The notes beneath the pieces are model-generated. The model searched no databases. It saw only the letters and a program-made list of their open reading frames with translations, and had not been told where the DNA came from. Source: Acidobacteriota bacterium (GTDB lineage: Bacteria > Acidobacteriota > Terriglobia > Bryobacterales > Bryobacteraceae). Taken from it: DNA of 64,000 nt. The stretch spans positions 154,273 through 218,272 of the forward strand of contig JAPKZB010000005.1 of assembly GCA_026393985.1 (NCBI GenBank). The letters run 5' to 3'. Below, in pieces: positions 1 to 8,806 of the stretch. The position numbers were made by a program, and so were the translations under genes. Numbering within the stretch: position 1 is the first letter of the stretch; every line of letters begins with the position of its first letter.

Positions 1-18
1 TGTAGGTCGGCCTGGCCA

Positions 19-369
19 TCAGCAGACCGGCGCCGGGTGCGGATAGGTGTCTTCGTTGTCGCGCGGATCTTTCGAGTCCAGGCACCGCCAGTCTTTTTCG
101 ATCAGCACCTCGACGGGCCCGGCCGCGCCGGCAATGCCCACCTGTTCGGTCTCGGCCCACACCGCCACCGTCGTCGCCGGCACGTTTACCGTTAGTACCC
201 CCCCGGTGAATTCCACCCCCAAGGCGGCGCTATCCGGCTGCAGCCGATAGACCAGAGTCTGGCCGGGAATGGCGCAGCGGTCTTCCACCGCGCTGCCGGC
301 CGCCAGCGCCATCACCTCTCCCTGCTTCAGCCGCAGGCGCAAAGTATTGCCGTGGATTCGTAGCTTCAT
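19..369 (-). CDS. DUF7009-like small protein
   Basis: A 116-residue soluble protein with no signal peptide or membrane segment. The N-terminus (MKLRIHGNTLRLRLKQGEV) resembles a family of small uncharacterised proteins that I remember as DUF7009, in which a basic beta-strand opens the chain. The C-terminus is acidic and ends in Pro-His-Pro-Ala-Pro-Val-Cys. The ATG is the first in frame and lies about 20 bases from the start of the divergent zinc-ribbon gene, so the two probably share a short promoter region. No catalytic motif is visible and I assign no function. The family name is from memory and should be treated as tentative. Confidence 0.6.
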   Translation of the reverse strand: MKLRIHGNTLRLRLKQGEVMALAAGSAVEDRCAIPGQTLVYRLQPDSAALGVEFTGGVLTVNVPATTVAVWAETEQVGIAGAAGPVEVLIEKDWRCLDSKDPRDNEDTYPHPAPVC

Positions 370-388
370 CAGGCTTTATTATAGAAGG

Positions 389-568
389 GTGCCGATCTAC
401 GAGTACCGCTGCCCGGACTGTGACGCCCGCTTTGAACGCATTCGCCGCATGGCGGAGGCCGACCAACCGCTTCCCTGCCCGCGCTGCGGCGCGACGCGAG
501 CCGAACGCGAACTGTCCTGTTTCGCGGCCGGCAACTGCTGCAACGCCCCCGGCGGCGGCTTTACTTGA
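389..568 (+). CDS. FmdB-type zinc ribbon protein
   Basis: A 59-residue protein opening VPIYEYRCPDC and continuing to a second knuckle CPRCGAT. These two CxxC pairs (about residues 8-11 and 30-33) form the single zinc ribbon of the FmdB/CxxC_CxxC_SSSS family of putative regulatory proteins. I chose the GTG at 389 rather than upstream ATG codons because family members begin M-P-x-Y-E-Y. The tail (FAAGNCCNAPGGGFT) contains a further Cys-Cys pair and a glycine run, which is usual for the family. It is divergent from the gene at 19-369. Its biochemical role is unknown; metal binding is inferred from the cysteines. Confidence 0.75.
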   Translation: MPIYEYRCPDCDARFERIRRMAEADQPLPCPRCGATRAERELSCFAAGNCCNAPGGGFT

Positions 569-580
569 ATGCGCTAAGCA

Positions 581-597
581 GGCGCCCGGTGGGCGCC
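581..597. terminator. GC-rich hairpin between convergent genes
   Basis: Perfect 7-bp stem GGCGCCC/GGGCGCC with a 3-base loop, sitting between the stop codons of two converging genes. There is no clear U-tract on either side, so it is at best a weak bidirectional terminator. It is recorded because of position and perfect pairing. Confidence 0.4.
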
Positions 598-598
598 C

Positions 599-1393
599 TT
601 ACTGGCGAAGAAACAACATCCCGTTCAGCTTCAGACCATCGTGCGAGTAAGGCTCGATGGCGAAGAGCTGCCGCCCCATGCCGTCAATGTCGGCCACCAG
701 CGTGCCGCCAAAGATCCGGTAGCTCCCCGTTGCCTGATCCCCCGCCCCGACGCTGCCGCCGCCCTGGGTTTCCGAGTTGGAGCTGAAGAAGCTCTGGCTG
801 TTGGACCGGAAGCGATTCCCCGGCAGAAAGACCACGGTCCAGTTACTCGAGTAACTCGACGAGTCCCGCACCCCGGTGCGCGTGTTCTTATAAGTACTCA
901 ACTCCCAACTGCCCACCACCTGCTGCTCGGCGGCCGTATTCCGCGGCGGCGGCGTAAACTTGCCGTTGCGGAGGATGGCCCGGCCCCGGCCCTGTAGTTC
1001 GGCCAGCTTCTCCGGGCGGCCCACGGCCAGCACGGCGAAATAGACCTCGCCCTGCAACTGCATCCCGTTCCAGGCCACGTACATCCCGTTGGTGTATTCC
1101 TGTTCGGCGGAGGGGCCCGAAAACGCCGGGCCCGTCGTGACCCGCAAACCCGGCAGCACCCCGGCCGAGATCCCCACGGCCTGCCGCGCCAACTCCTGAA
1201 TCGAGCGCGCGGCGGCAATTCCCGAGCCGACCAGCACCCGCTCCGGCGCCCCATCGACCGGTTCGACGACCGTCATCAGCGGCGAGTGGCGCGCCCGCCA
1301 ACCCTCCGGCACCGGGAAACGATACGCCCCGTCCGGCGAGACGAACTCGCCGGCCCAGAGCGGCATAGTAACTAACAACAGCAAAGCCCTCAT
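599..1393 (-). CDS. secreted protein of unknown function
   Basis: About 264 residues from the ATG at 1393 (MRALLLLVTMPLWAGEF), which gives a compact signal peptide. An upstream in-frame ATG at 1423 would add ten residues before it. After the signal the chain reads FVSPDGAYRFPVPEGW, a motif seen in secreted proteins that carry a PsbP/DUF1795-like beta-sandwich. The second half (from about residue 160) has a separate beta-rich region with many Ser, Gly and Asn residues and the word GSWELSTY, reminiscent of lipocalin-like domains. No catalytic residues are recognised. The downstream end converges with the FmdB gene across a GC-rich hairpin. The export call is good; function is unknown. Confidence 0.6.
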   Translation of the reverse strand: MRALLLLVTMPLWAGEFVSPDGAYRFPVPEGWRARHSPLMTVVEPVDGAPERVLVGSGIAAARSIQELARQAVGISAGVLPGLRVTTGPAFSGPSAEQEYTNGMYVAWNGMQLQGEVYFAVLAVGRPEKLAELQGRGRAILRNGKFTPPPRNTAAEQQVVGSWELSTYKNTRTGVRDSSSYSSNWTVVFLPGNRFRSNSQSFFSSNSETQGGGSVGAGDQATGSYRIFGGTLVADIDGMGRQLFAIEPYSHDGLKLNGMLFLRQ

Positions 1394-1444
1394 AACTACT
1401 AATGCGGAAACGGCGTCCATCATTTCATTCGCCGTGGCATTTAT

Positions 1445-3370
1445 TTAAGGGCGTTGCGTCGGCGCCAAACCCCACCGTTCGTCGAAGAACCCGGCGGCGA
1501 CAACCTTGCCCGGATACTTGCCATCGGCCGGCGTGGTCGTATCAATCACCGCCCAATCGGGCAGCTTCGCAATCTGCCGCGCGTTGTTCAAATAATCGAA
1601 CTCGCGGAACGTGAAGCCGGAGTTGACAACCACATAGCGCGCCGGGTTCAGGGGGTTCGGATAGACAAACGCCGGATAGTGCGTCGCGGCTGGATACTTC
1701 GCCGCGCCTACCTGCACCTGGTCCCCTGCCCACTTCACCGGCAGCCGGTCGGCGATGCGCCCGAGCAGCGAGTTCGTCGCCGGGGTGCCCCAGAGGACAA
1801 TGTGGTGCGCGGCCAGGTCGGCCTCGGTCACTTCGCTATCCTTCTTCACGCGCGGCTGACCACGGAACTGCCGGCGCCACTCGCGGATGGCGCGCGCCTG
1901 CTCGGCTTCAATGCGCTCGCCGCTACCCGCCGCGCCGGTCACAATCAGAAAGCTGTCCATGAAGGCGTCGTCGATCGGCCCCTGCAGCCCGTGCTGCTTC
2001 CGCAGCCCGCTGGCGGCGCCGGGCTTCCACTGGCCGCCCTCTTTGACGAAGCTTACCTTCCAACTGCGGTCGCTGGCCGGTCCGGCGACGTCGAGCTTCC
2101 GGCCGTCAATGGTCACGCTGGTCGGGCCCATCAGCTCCACCGGCGCGCCGCCGGGCCCGAAATCAAGCGTCAGGCCGGTGACCCCGCTGGTCTGCACCGT
2201 CACGCCGGCGCCGGCGATGGCGGCGTCGACTGTGGCCTTCTCCCAATGCTGCGCGAGGCCGTCAATGGTCACCCACTTCATGCGGTTGTAGCGCAGCGTG
2301 TAGGTCACAAAGCGGACGCGCCGCGGATAGGCCTCCCGCCCCTGGGCCGCAATGGCGTCGATCCGGCGGTTGACCTCCTCGCGGGCCTCGGGATGATAGC
2401 GGTGGCCGGTTTGCGGCCCGATGATGTGGGTCATCGGAATGCCCTCTTTGTCGAGATACTTCGCCATCAGGTCGGCCGCCTGCTTCTGGCCGTCGATCTC
2501 GCCGCTGTAGGCGACCAGCGGCACGTTGACGAAGTTGGCCGCGTAGTCGGTGGCGTCGTACATCCGCCACAACTTCTGCTCCCAGACGGGGGGCATCTCT
2601 TTCAACCGAAGAAACTCGCGGCTCTCGCTGAAGCCGGCGCCGGGCGCGACGGCGGCCCACAGTCCGGCGTGATGCGCGCCGATGTGCCAGGCCGCGGCGC
2701 CGCCCATCGAAAAGCCGCGCATGACGATGCGGTTGTCGTCGATGAAGTAGTGCTGTTTGACCGCGGCGAGCGCTTCGAACAGATCGACTTCGCCGGCGAA
2801 CTTGTTGGCGTTGCAGTAGCGTCCGTACAGGTGCAGCACGATGGTGTGGCGCGGGGTGAACTCGCCCGGCCGGCTCATGCGTTCAGAGAGAAAGTTGACC
2901 TCGCTCAACTGTTCGGCGCGGCCGTGGAACCAGGCGTCCAGGCGCCAGGGGCGCGGCAGGCGGGGGTCGTAGGAGGGAGGCACGACCAGGCCGTAGGGCT
3001 GCACCGAACCGTCGATTTTCGAGACGTAGCCGCGCACGACCAGGCCCGTCGCGCGGGTCCAGGGCGCTTCGCCGTGGCGCAGCGCCTCAGCGCGGTTGAC
3101 GCCTTCGGCCAGCAGCGCCCGCGCCTTGGCCGGCTCATCGGGCCGGAAGAATTCGTTGTTTTCGAGCGCATAGCGGACGGCATCGCGGAAGATGATCACA
3201 TCGGGCAGGAGGGCGTGGTTGCCCAGACCGGCGATGAGGCCGGAGAGCCGTTCGATACCCGCCCGCAGCTCTTTCTGGTCGGCCTCGGTGACGGGCACCC
3301 CGGGCGGAGGAATCGGCCGGTCCTGCGCCAGGAGCGCGGCGGCCAGCAGGGGGAGACAAAAGAGCTTCAT
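1445..3370 (-). CDS. secreted alpha/beta-hydrolase (esterase/prolyl oligopeptidase-like)
   Basis: A protein of about 641 residues from the ATG at 3370 (MKLFCLPLLAAALLAQ, signal peptide); an ATG ten codons upstream is less likely. The N-terminal 120 residues are helical and unrecognised. The central hydrolase core carries the nucleophile elbow GFSMGGAAAW, an Asp in AYSGEIDGQ and a His in TGHRYHP, in the order expected of a Ser-Asp-His triad. The C-terminal 300 residues are beta-rich and have no motif I know. Related acidobacterial and planctomycete proteins are annotated as peptidases or acetylxylan-esterase/PHB-depolymerase-like, but the substrate cannot be told from sequence. It is divergent from trxC, with about 70 bases between the starts. 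It probably acts in the periplasm. Confidence 0.75.
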   Translation of the reverse strand: MKLFCLPLLAAALLAQDRPIPPPGVPVTEADQKELRAGIERLSGLIAGLGNHALLPDVIIFRDAVRYALENNEFFRPDEPAKARALLAEGVNRAEALRHGEAPWTRATGLVVRGYVSKIDGSVQPYGLVVPPSYDPRLPRPWRLDAWFHGRAEQLSEVNFLSERMSRPGEFTPRHTIVLHLYGRYCNANKFAGEVDLFEALAAVKQHYFIDDNRIVMRGFSMGGAAAWHIGAHHAGLWAAVAPGAGFSESREFLRLKEMPPVWEQKLWRMYDATDYAANFVNVPLVAYSGEIDGQKQAADLMAKYLDKEGIPMTHIIGPQTGHRYHPEAREEVNRRIDAIAAQGREAYPRRVRFVTYTLRYNRMKWVTIDGLAQHWEKATVDAAIAGAGVTVQTSGVTGLTLDFGPGGAPVELMGPTSVTIDGRKLDVAGPASDRSWKVSFVKEGGQWKPGAASGLRKQHGLQGPIDDAFMDSFLIVTGAAGSGERIEAEQARAIREWRRQFRGQPRVKKDSEVTEADLAAHHIVLWGTPATNSLLGRIADRLPVKWAGDQVQVGAAKYPAATHYPAFVYPNPLNPARYVVVNSGFTFREFDYLNNARQIAKLPDWAVIDTTTPADGKYPGKVVAAGFFDERWGLAPTQRP

Positions 3371-3439
3371 CGGCATGGTTCCGCCTAGAATATCCAACAT
3401 TTCGAGGTCCTGCCCGGCCCCGCGCTAAGATCGGGACAT

Positions 3440-3871
3440 ATGGCCTACTCCCGCCTCACCCCCTGCGGCCAGTGCGGCGCCTCCAACCGCATCCCGGCCG
3501 CCCACCTGGCCCATCGCGGCCGCTGCGGCCGCTGCAAAGCCCCGCTCGCCGCCCTCGCCGAGGCTCTACCCGTCGACGCCGAAGGCTTCACTGAAATCAT
3601 CAGCTCCGCTACCGTGCCCGTGCTCGTCGATTTCTGGGCCGCCTGGTGCGGCCCCTGCCTCGCGGCCGCCCCGGAGGTCGAGAAGCTCGCGGCCGAAATG
3701 CAGGGCCGGGCCATCGTCCTTAAAGTCGACACCGAGGCCCACCCCGCTCTCGCTGCCCGCTACCGCATCCAGTCGATTCCCAACTTTCTTGTCTTCCGCC
3801 AGGGCCTGCTGGTCCATCAACAGGCCGGCGCGGCGCCGCGCGCCCAGATGCGCGCCTGGCTGGAAGCTTAA
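3440..3871 (+). CDS. trxC: thioredoxin 2 (zinc-containing)
   Basis: A 143-residue TrxC-type thioredoxin. The N-terminal extension carries two CxxC knuckles (C9/C12 and C29/C32), which bind zinc in the E. coli homologue. The thioredoxin fold follows, with the active site WCGPC at residues 69-73 and the cis-proline region SIPNF. It reduces protein disulfides in the cytoplasm and in other bacteria is linked to oxidative stress. Length matches the family (about 140). It starts at ATG 3440 and ends in a 4-base overlap with the stop of the convergent DUF1501 gene, so there is no room for a dedicated terminator. Confidence 0.92.
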   Translation: MAYSRLTPCGQCGASNRIPAAHLAHRGRCGRCKAPLAALAEALPVDAEGFTEIISSATVPVLVDFWAAWCGPCLAAAPEVEKLAAEMQGRAIVLKVDTEAHPALAARYRIQSIPNFLVFRQGLLVHQQAGAAPRAQMRAWLEA

Positions 3872-5253
3872 ACTTTCAGAAACCCCAAATTGGCTGTGGC
3901 GAAGTTGCCCAGGTTGGGGAACACCGTGCTCAAACCCGCCTCCGGGACGCCGAACCAGCGCGCCAGCGTGGCGCCGTACTGGTCGAGCGAGGTGGAAGGG
4001 ATCCAGTTGCCGCGGCTGCCCGAATCGTCCGCCCCGCCGAGCACCATGCTGGGGTAGGTTCCGTAGAAACCGCCCTGTACCGCGCCGCCGGTGACAAACT
4101 GGTGGCCGCCCCAGGCGTGGTCGGTGCCGTTGCTCGCGTTGGGCTGAAACGTCCGGCTGAACTCGGACTCGGTAAACAACGTCACCTTCTCGGACAACCC
4201 CAACTCCTCCATGGCCAACTGAAAGGCCGCAATCGCTTCGCTCAATTCGGTGAGCAACCGCGGATGCGCTGCCGTTTGATTCTCGTGCGTATCGTAGCCG
4301 CCCTGCGAACAGAAGAAGATCTGCCGCTGCAGGCCCACGGTGTCGCGAATCTGAATCAGGCGGACGATCTGCCGCAGTTGATTGCCCAGCGAAGTGGTGG
4401 GGAACGGCGTGGTTAGATTCGGCAGGGTGGCGAAGGCGTCGCTGGCCTGGCGCAGGACGGTGAGCGAGTCGTTGATGCGCGTGCCGGCGGCCTGCACCAG
4501 CGTTGCGCCGCTCGCCAGGGTCAAGACCTGCTGCAGCGCGTTGAGCCGCTCGGCATCGCCCGCGCGCTTCTGCTGGCCCATCACGGCCAGGTTGGGCGAA
4601 GCAATCTGCGACGGCTGCGTCTGCTGCCCGATCAGAAACAACGAATTGCCGTTGACCGACACGGCCGTGGGAAACTTCGACGGCTGATTGAGCGTTTGCA
4701 CCTGGTCCGCAATCCGGCCCGCCCATCCCGATTGCGCGATGCCGATGGGGGTTGCGCTCTGCCACTGCTGCTGCTGGTCGGAGTGCGAAAACAGATTCGC
4801 CGGCACCGGCTGCTGGTTGGCCTGATACTGCGCCCGCGTTAACGGCCGCACCAGTGTGCCGACGTTGGCCACCACGGCCGCCTTCCCGGTTTGAAAGAGC
4901 GACTGCAGGCCGGGCATCGCGGGCGGCAGGCCGTAGGTGGCGCTGCCCTGGCTGGTCGCCGGCAGCAGTTGGCTCTGCGGGATGGCGATGGTGCGCCGGA
5001 CGTTCGTGTAGGCGGTGTAGCCGGCGTTGTCGGTGGGAATCAACAGGCTATTGGCGTCACAACCGCCGAACAGAAACACGCAAACCAACGCCTTGTAGCC
5101 CGGGGCGTTCGTCTGCGCCAGGGCGTTGATGCCGCCCAGCTGCCCCAGGGCTCCGGCGGCGCCGAGGCCCATGGCCATGCGACCGCCGAGCCGGAGGAAG
5201 TCACGTCGATGAGAGAGTAAACCGGCATGCCGGCGTGCAGAAGAGAGTGCCAT
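3868..5253 (-). CDS. DUF1501 family secreted protein
   Basis: A 461-residue DUF1501 protein. The N-terminus has a twin-arginine style leader (SHRRDFLRLGGRMAMGLGAAGALG) followed by the family signature KALVCVFLFGGCDANSLLIP, which resembles the opening of sulfatase/alkaline-phosphatase-fold proteins. Later segments match the family: CSQGGYDTHENQ, TLFTESEFSRTFQPN and TDHAWGGHQFVTGG. It starts 13 bases after the DUF1800 stop, and the pair is almost certainly one transcript; DUF1800/DUF1501 couples recur in Acidobacteria, Planctomycetes and Proteobacteria. The biochemical function is not established. Tat export to the periplasm is inferred from the leader. Confidence 0.88.
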   Translation of the reverse strand: MALSSARRHAGLLSHRRDFLRLGGRMAMGLGAAGALGQLGGINALAQTNAPGYKALVCVFLFGGCDANSLLIPTDNAGYTAYTNVRRTIAIPQSQLLPATSQGSATYGLPPAMPGLQSLFQTGKAAVVANVGTLVRPLTRAQYQANQQPVPANLFSHSDQQQQWQSATPIGIAQSGWAGRIADQVQTLNQPSKFPTAVSVNGNSLFLIGQQTQPSQIASPNLAVMGQQKRAGDAERLNALQQVLTLASGATLVQAAGTRINDSLTVLRQASDAFATLPNLTTPFPTTSLGNQLRQIVRLIQIRDTVGLQRQIFFCSQGGYDTHENQTAAHPRLLTELSEAIAAFQLAMEELGLSEKVTLFTESEFSRTFQPNASNGTDHAWGGHQFVTGGAVQGGFYGTYPSMVLGGADDSGSRGNWIPSTSLDQYGATLARWFGVPEAGLSTVFPNLGNFATANLGFLKV

Positions 5254-5266
5254 AGCTGTTCCTTCG

Positions 5267-7822
5267 TTAGCGTTTCACGAGTACTTGGGGCGAGGTGCCG
5301 ACCAGATAGAGCGCCGTGAGGGCTTTCATCCGGTTGCTGGTTTGTGCATTCACGGCCGGCAGAATCGCCGCCCGCGCGCTGGTCGACAGCGTGCCGCGGT
5401 TCAAGGCGTTGGCCGCCGCGGTCAGCAGGGCGTCGGGGTCGGTAGCGAGTTGGTCCCACGGGGTGAGATCCAGCACCGCGGCGTTGCCCATGCCATTGCT
5501 GGCCATCCGGTAGATCAGGTTGACGGTGTTGAGCGCCGAGGTGGCGTTCAGCGCCTGAAACTCCGGTCCGGGCTTTGAGAAGGGGGAGAAGTAGCTGAAG
5601 ACGCTGTTGGGTGAGAACAGATTCTGTCCGAGGCCACTGATGGTCCCGGCGAGTGCTCCGTTCGAGCGCATATCGAGGGCGCGGATCATGTTCAGGGTGA
5701 GGGCCAGCGGCTCGCGCAGTGCGCCCTGGTTGGCGCTGAGTTCGGTGTAGGCGCCGTCTCCGGTACCGGCTTCGGGGTCGGTCAGGATGGCGGTGACGAC
5801 CTCCTTTAAATCGCCGCGCAGGCCGCTGCTGTTGCTATTGAACACCCGCGCCACGCGCTCGACATAGGCCGGCGACGGATTTGAAGTCACCAGCCGCTGG
5901 ATGAGGCGGGAGGAGACAAACGGCCCGACGTTAGGATGGTTGAAGATCGCATCGAGCGCCGCCGAAAGATCCTGCTGCGCCATCTGGCCGGCCGGCAGTG
6001 TTACCCCGGGTAGGATCGCCTTGGCCGTGGTGTCGTGTTCGGCTTCGATGGGGATCATCGGTGCGGCCCAGTTGTCCGGAGCGCGGAACCGGGGCGCGGC
6101 GCCGTTCTGCGGGGCCGCGGTCCAGCCGGTGAACACCTTGGCCATTTCGGGGATATTCGCCGGCGTGTAGGTGGCCGGGCTGCCGGTCTTGGGGGTTCCG
6201 TCGGGGTTGAGTTGGACCAGGCCGACCGTGAAGAGTTGGAGCAGCTCACGGGCATAGTTCTCATTCGCCACAGTGTTGCGCGCCGGGTTGGCCTTGGCGT
6301 TGTTCATCATGTTCAGGTAGCGGCCCATGGCCGGGTTGAGCGTAATCCGCTCGAGCAGCCGCCGGTAGTTGCCGAAAGCCTCTTCGTGCAGGATTCGCAG
6401 ATACGGTGCATATTGCCGGTGCTCCCGCAGATCGACACCGGAGACGACCAGAATCGAGTGGAGCGCAAAGGCCACGCGGTGCCGCAGCTGGTCGGGCGCC
6501 GTGAGGGCGTTCAGGATCCACGTTGTCTGCAGCCGGCTCAGACCCTCCTGCGACGCCTCCGGCGCCGGGATCACCGCATCGGGCAGGGGCGTCGCCGGCA
6601 GGCGGAACTGTTCGGCCAGCCACGCGGCGCGTCCGGTGGCTTGCAGCCTGGCGATGGCCGCCGGGTCCGCCCCGTAGCTGGCCTGTTCGAGAAAGCGTAC
6701 GGCGGCGCCATAGCTCAGCAACTCCTGGGCGTTCTGCATCCGCACAATGATGCGCGCCGATTCTCCGCCGCCCGGCGCCGGGTTCACCACCCGCAGCGTG
6801 GTCATCTGCCCGGGGACCGGCAAAAGCACGGCCGCCGCCTTCAACTGCGTCGGACTGACATAGGTTACCTTCGCCTCGAGAGAACCCAGGAACACCTTCG
6901 CCGCCGGCGTGAACAGCGAGCCGGTCAAGGTGAATGAGGTGGCGGTGGGCCCGATCTTCACCTGCGTTGGCGTAGCGCCCGAGAGCACCGGAACCGGATT
7001 CAACAGACTCACCGCCGCCAACCCCACGCCCCGCGCATCAGCCCGGCTCACGGCCTTCACTTCCACCTTCCCGGCCACCGGAGCGGCTGCCGGAGCCATA
7101 TAGAGACCCGCTGCATCAATCCGGCCCACCTCGGCATTGCCGCCCGGAATCCCGTTGACCTGCCAATCGACCGCCGTCGCGGACGTGTTCGCCACCGCGG
7201 CGTTCAGCTTCAACGTGGCCCCGCCCCGCACCGTGGCCGTGGCGGGCGATACGGTGACCTTCACCGGAGCGTTGACGGCCACCGACCGCACATTGCTGGA
7301 CGTCGCCCCCGGATCCGGATTCAGCACCACCACGTCGATGGCATTTCCAGCCGGGTTGTCCGCCATCGCGGAAACCTCGAGCTCGGTGGCGCTGACAAAG
7401 CGCGGTTTGGCCGCCTTGCCTTCGAGCGTCACCGTACTCGTCGGCAGAAAGTTGGTCCCGCGAAGGCGCAGCGTGTAGCCCAGGCCCGTATTCACCGCCG
7501 CTGGCTCGAGGGCGCTGATCATGGGTTTGGCGTTCTGTAGCGTTACCACCGCCGTCGCCGTCTTCGTCGCGTCGGCCACCAGAGTCGCCCGCACTGTCAC
7601 CGTCCCCCCAGCCGGAATTGCCGCCGGCGCCGTGAACTGCCCGGTGGCGGTGATGATTCCGGCCGAGGCTGACCAGCGAACAGTAGACGCCGCGACTGAG
7701 GTGGTAAAGGCCCGGGACTCGCCGGCGCGCAGCGTGATGGCCGCCGGAGATACCGTCAATGCCGTTGTCTGGGCGAGTAACCCGGTTGCACTGAGAGCGA
7801 GAAAAGAAAATCGAAACCACAT
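5267..7822 (-). CDS. DUF1800 protein with N-terminal Ig/IPT domains
   Basis: An 851-residue secreted protein. A signal peptide (MWFRFSFLALSATGLLAQ) is followed by about 340 residues of immunoglobulin-like/IPT-TIG beta-sandwich repeats (for example LTVSPAAITLRAGESRAF, and three 'P.IS.L.P..V..G....L.L.G.NF'-like segments). From about residue 370 the DUF1800 domain begins (AVRFLEQASYGADPAAIARL), including the family blocks NENYARELLQLFTVG and VFTGWT. The N-terminal domains may mediate binding at the cell surface; that is inference. It is first in a two-gene operon with DUF1501. A 7-bp hairpin lies immediately before its start codon. Confidence 0.88.
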   Translation of the reverse strand: MWFRFSFLALSATGLLAQTTALTVSPAAITLRAGESRAFTTSVAASTVRWSASAGIITATGQFTAPAAIPAGGTVTVRATLVADATKTATAVVTLQNAKPMISALEPAAVNTGLGYTLRLRGTNFLPTSTVTLEGKAAKPRFVSATELEVSAMADNPAGNAIDVVVLNPDPGATSSNVRSVAVNAPVKVTVSPATATVRGGATLKLNAAVANTSATAVDWQVNGIPGGNAEVGRIDAAGLYMAPAAAPVAGKVEVKAVSRADARGVGLAAVSLLNPVPVLSGATPTQVKIGPTATSFTLTGSLFTPAAKVFLGSLEAKVTYVSPTQLKAAAVLLPVPGQMTTLRVVNPAPGGGESARIIVRMQNAQELLSYGAAVRFLEQASYGADPAAIARLQATGRAAWLAEQFRLPATPLPDAVIPAPEASQEGLSRLQTTWILNALTAPDQLRHRVAFALHSILVVSGVDLREHRQYAPYLRILHEEAFGNYRRLLERITLNPAMGRYLNMMNNAKANPARNTVANENYARELLQLFTVGLVQLNPDGTPKTGSPATYTPANIPEMAKVFTGWTAAPQNGAAPRFRAPDNWAAPMIPIEAEHDTTAKAILPGVTLPAGQMAQQDLSAALDAIFNHPNVGPFVSSRLIQRLVTSNPSPAYVERVARVFNSNSSGLRGDLKEVVTAILTDPEAGTGDGAYTELSANQGALREPLALTLNMIRALDMRSNGALAGTISGLGQNLFSPNSVFSYFSPFSKPGPEFQALNATSALNTVNLIYRMASNGMGNAAVLDLTPWDQLATDPDALLTAAANALNRGTLSTSARAAILPAVNAQTSNRMKALTALYLVGTSPQVLVKR

Positions 7823-7824
7823 GA

Positions 7825-7843
7825 CTGGTACTGAGCGTACCAG
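7825..7843 (-). promoter_or_regulatory. perfect hairpin next to the DUF1800 start codon
   Basis: CTGGTAC and GTACCAG form a perfect 7-bp inverted repeat with a 5-base loop, ending two bases from the DUF1800 start codon (7820-7822). In the transcript it would cover the usual ribosome-binding position. It could occlude translation or be the remains of a terminator for the upstream acyltransferase gene. No U-tract follows. Confidence 0.35.
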
Positions 7844-7900
7844 GACCGTTCGGTGGCGTCGAGCTTTACTTTGCCCTAGATTCGCCCTCGCAGAATCGCT

Positions 7901-8806
7901 CTATTCCCCATAGATCGGGGGCTCACCCCACGGCCGGGTCTTCCACCGGCGGTGGATCCAAAGCCATTGGTCAGGGTAAGTGCGAATGGCGCGTTCGAGG
8001 GCGTTTTGGATTCTCTGCGTGTCGATCAGAGTATTTCCGGTAATTGTTACCGGCGGATCGAAGCGTAAGATGTACTTGCGCTCGGTCTCGGACCAGACCG
8101 CATAACCGGGAATTACTGTCGCGCCAGTCCGGGCGGCTAACTTGGCAAAGGTGGGACTGACGCAGGCCTTGTGACCGAAAAAGTTCACGAATAAACCATC
8201 GTCGAGGCCGACGTTCTGGTCGACGAGAATCCCCACGGCCTGGTTCGCTTCGAGCGCCCGGTAGATGGGGCGGATCCCCTCCGACTTACCCAGTACGATG
8301 TTGCCGCTTCCCATGCGCCGTTGGCGGACCAGGGCATCGAGCAGCGGGTTGTCGAGCGGCCGCACGACGATATGGATTGGCTCGGTCATCAGGGCGTGGG
8401 CGTAAGCGGAAAGCTCCCAGTTTCCCAGATGGAGCGTGGCAAATAACACCCCTTTGCCCCGGGCTTTGGCCTCGACATAGTGCTCAAAGCCCTCGTAGCG
8501 GATCCACTCGTGCACGTTATGCTTCCCGATGCGCGGAAACCGGGCAAAGCAGACCAGCATCCGTCCGATGGACCGGAAAACGCCGCGGATAATCTGCGGG
8601 TCCATCCCCGTCAGCTCACAGTTTCGCTGCGCCACGAGGCGCAGTTTGGGAACGGCCAGATCGAGAATACGGGCGTAGACGCTGCCGAGAAACCGGGTCG
8701 GCCCGCGGCTCACCGTGGCGAGAATCGCGCGGACCAGCCAGTACTCCAGCCGGTTGCGCCGCGCGCTACGCAATCCAGCCGCCTCCCAGGACGAAGTCGC
8801 CGTCAT
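7901..8806 (-). CDS. lysophospholipid/lipid A acyltransferase (LpxL/HtrB family)
   Basis: About 301 residues from ATG 8806. The catalytic HX4E motif of lauroyl/myristoyl acyltransferases is present as HLGNWE (H126-E131), followed by family blocks VVRPLDNP, GILVDQNV and the C-terminal PDQWLWIHRRWKTRP. These enzymes move an acyl chain from acyl-ACP to lipid A precursors at the inner face of the cytoplasmic membrane. The start overlaps the end of mnmA by about 40 bases; a start further inside is possible because this ATG lacks a visible strong ribosome site. It is third in the cysteine desulfurase-mnmA operon. Acyl specificity cannot be read from sequence. Confidence 0.85.
   Translation of the reverse strand: MTATSSWEAAGLRSARRNRLEYWLVRAILATVSRGPTRFLGSVYARILDLAVPKLRLVAQRNCELTGMDPQIIRGVFRSIGRMLVCFARFPRIGKHNVHEWIRYEGFEHYVEAKARGKGVLFATLHLGNWELSAYAHALMTEPIHIVVRPLDNPLLDALVRQRRMGSGNIVLGKSEGIRPIYRALEANQAVGILVDQNVGLDDGLFVNFFGHKACVSPTFAKLAARTGATVIPGYAVWSETERKYILRFDPPVTITGNTLIDTQRIQNALERAIRTYPDQWLWIHRRWKTRPWGEPPIYGE

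Noticed and set aside
1454..3388. A 644-codon forward frame opposite the secreted hydrolase gene
   Set aside because: It runs antisense over a gene with signal peptide, GFSMGG and a full triad. Its composition is Arg/Gly/Ala/Val-rich with no family match, as expected for the mirror frame of a high-GC gene.
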